NCBI GenBank assembly: GCA_011947345.1
Contig: JAAVTG010000160.1
Coordinates: forward strand, 1-53,640
Direction of reading: 5' to 3'
From: Phytophthora quininea
Lineage: Eukaryota > Oomycota > Peronosporomycetes > Peronosporales > Peronosporaceae
DNA length: 53,640 nucleotides
Part shown: one piece after another, positions 53,019-53,640 of the stretch
Layout of the letters: every line of letters begins with the position of its first letter
Position numbering within the stretch: position 1 is the first letter of the stretch
Position numbers and translations under genes: made by a program
The notes under the pieces: generated by a model
What the model saw: only the letters and a program-made list of their open reading frames with translations
Databases searched by the model: none
What the model was told of the DNA's origin: nothing

Positions 53019-53640
53019 ACCAGCGGCGGGGAAAAGTGCAGCTATGAATGGCCGCTATTCAAGACTTCATCGTCACTGCAAGGATCGCACCGACAAATCC
53101 TTATGACCAACATCGCTGTGGTTGCGGTATTGAGTGCCCCGGCCGCGGCTGTGTTAGGCCCGATCTGTTACCATGAGACCGTATCTATCGACCTGGGGCT
53201 CGCCTCACGGGCAATGAGTCGACTGCAGTCGTGTTTGGATCGATGAACACGCACAGAAAGGGTTGATTGTGCTTCCACCGAGATTCATCGGCACTGTCGG
53301 GGTTTGCTACGGTAAAGTTTGTAGAGTTGGTCACCAGTAGCGTCAACGATTCATTAAAGGTGCATCCCTCCTGGTACCGGTGCTTCATCAACAGCAAGTT
53401 GCTGTTGCTGTCGTTGAACTACGTACAGAGGTACCCTCGCCCTCCATCATCGACTCGAAGCCGCTGGTCATCCAACAGCAGCACCATCTCAGGTTCTGCA
53501 CCGGCGTCTGCATATCCAACGAGCTTTGCAGCGTCTTCGCCCAGCCGGCTGGGGCGACGGAACTCGTGTCGCACACTATTCGCGACCACCACAACTAATC
53601 GCTTGGATCGGATTGCCAACGAACGAACAGCAAGAACTTG
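53019..53640. other. Right edge; possible partial gene on minus strand
   Basis: Minus-strand frames between 53185 and 53619 are open but separated by a stop near 53420. They read KLVGYADAGAEPEMVLLLDD and GCTFNESLTLLVTNSTNFTV, with NxS/T sites, then LCVFIDPNTT. This could be the 3' part of a gene entering from beyond the window, with a frame break. I recognise no family. Confidence 0.25.

Overview
The window is nuclear DNA of a eukaryote, most likely an oomycete of the Phytophthora/Pythium kind. Short GT-AG introns interrupt compact genes. Oomycete-type initiator elements (TCATT-Y-Y-N3-W-TTT-like) lie just upstream of several start codons. Housekeeping genes (dynein light chain roadblock, MCM-binding protein) sit among a large tandem family of secreted proteins and a dense nest of transposons. 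I see no bacterial operon, rRNA, intact tRNA or CRISPR array.

The backbone is one gene family. Nine paralogues, called SP-A to SP-I here from left to right, lie at 1621-3336(-), 6106-7755(+), 7888-9758(-), 14542-16209(+), 27868-29539(-), 36533-38377(+), 41672-43516(+), 49133-50977(+) and 51111-52972(-). Each encodes a signal peptide, a Ser/Thr/Asp-rich linker, a seven-cysteine module around the words NWVG, CYR and YPVECGMEC, a long helical and N-glycosylable middle, and a C-terminal beta-rich domain ending in a Gly-rich loop and NVS-stop. I do not recognise a named family.

Layout: SP-A to SP-C at 1.6-9.8 kb. Roadblock, MCMBP and a possible small secreted protein at 11.0-13.7 kb. A 3.46 kb inverted duplication follows, with arms 14576-18033 and 20488-29502. 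Each arm carries an SP gene convergent with a multi-membrane-protein gene. The right arm holds a very young Ty3/gypsy LTR retrotransposon (20575-26128, target duplication AGGGG), and the left arm preserves the empty site. Between the arms are an unknown gene and a CENP-B/psq-type DNA-binding gene.

From 30370 to 51026 there are three direct copies of a unit of about 3.69 kb, each ending in an SP gene (F, G, H). Units 1 and 2 share a hAT-like element at one site; unit 3 has that site empty but carries the same element at another site. Unit 1 also has a Mutator-like element nested inside its hAT copy. Unit 3 also has a Helitron-like insertion carrying a scrambled ClpB/Hsp101 pseudogene. After these insertions are subtracted, the three units agree in length, which supports the order of events given in the findings.

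Most long genes here, including conserved MCMBP, contain single-base frame breaks. Some are private to one copy and one is shared by both inverted arms. Part of this is probably uncorrected long-read error and part is real decay; the sequence alone cannot separate them.
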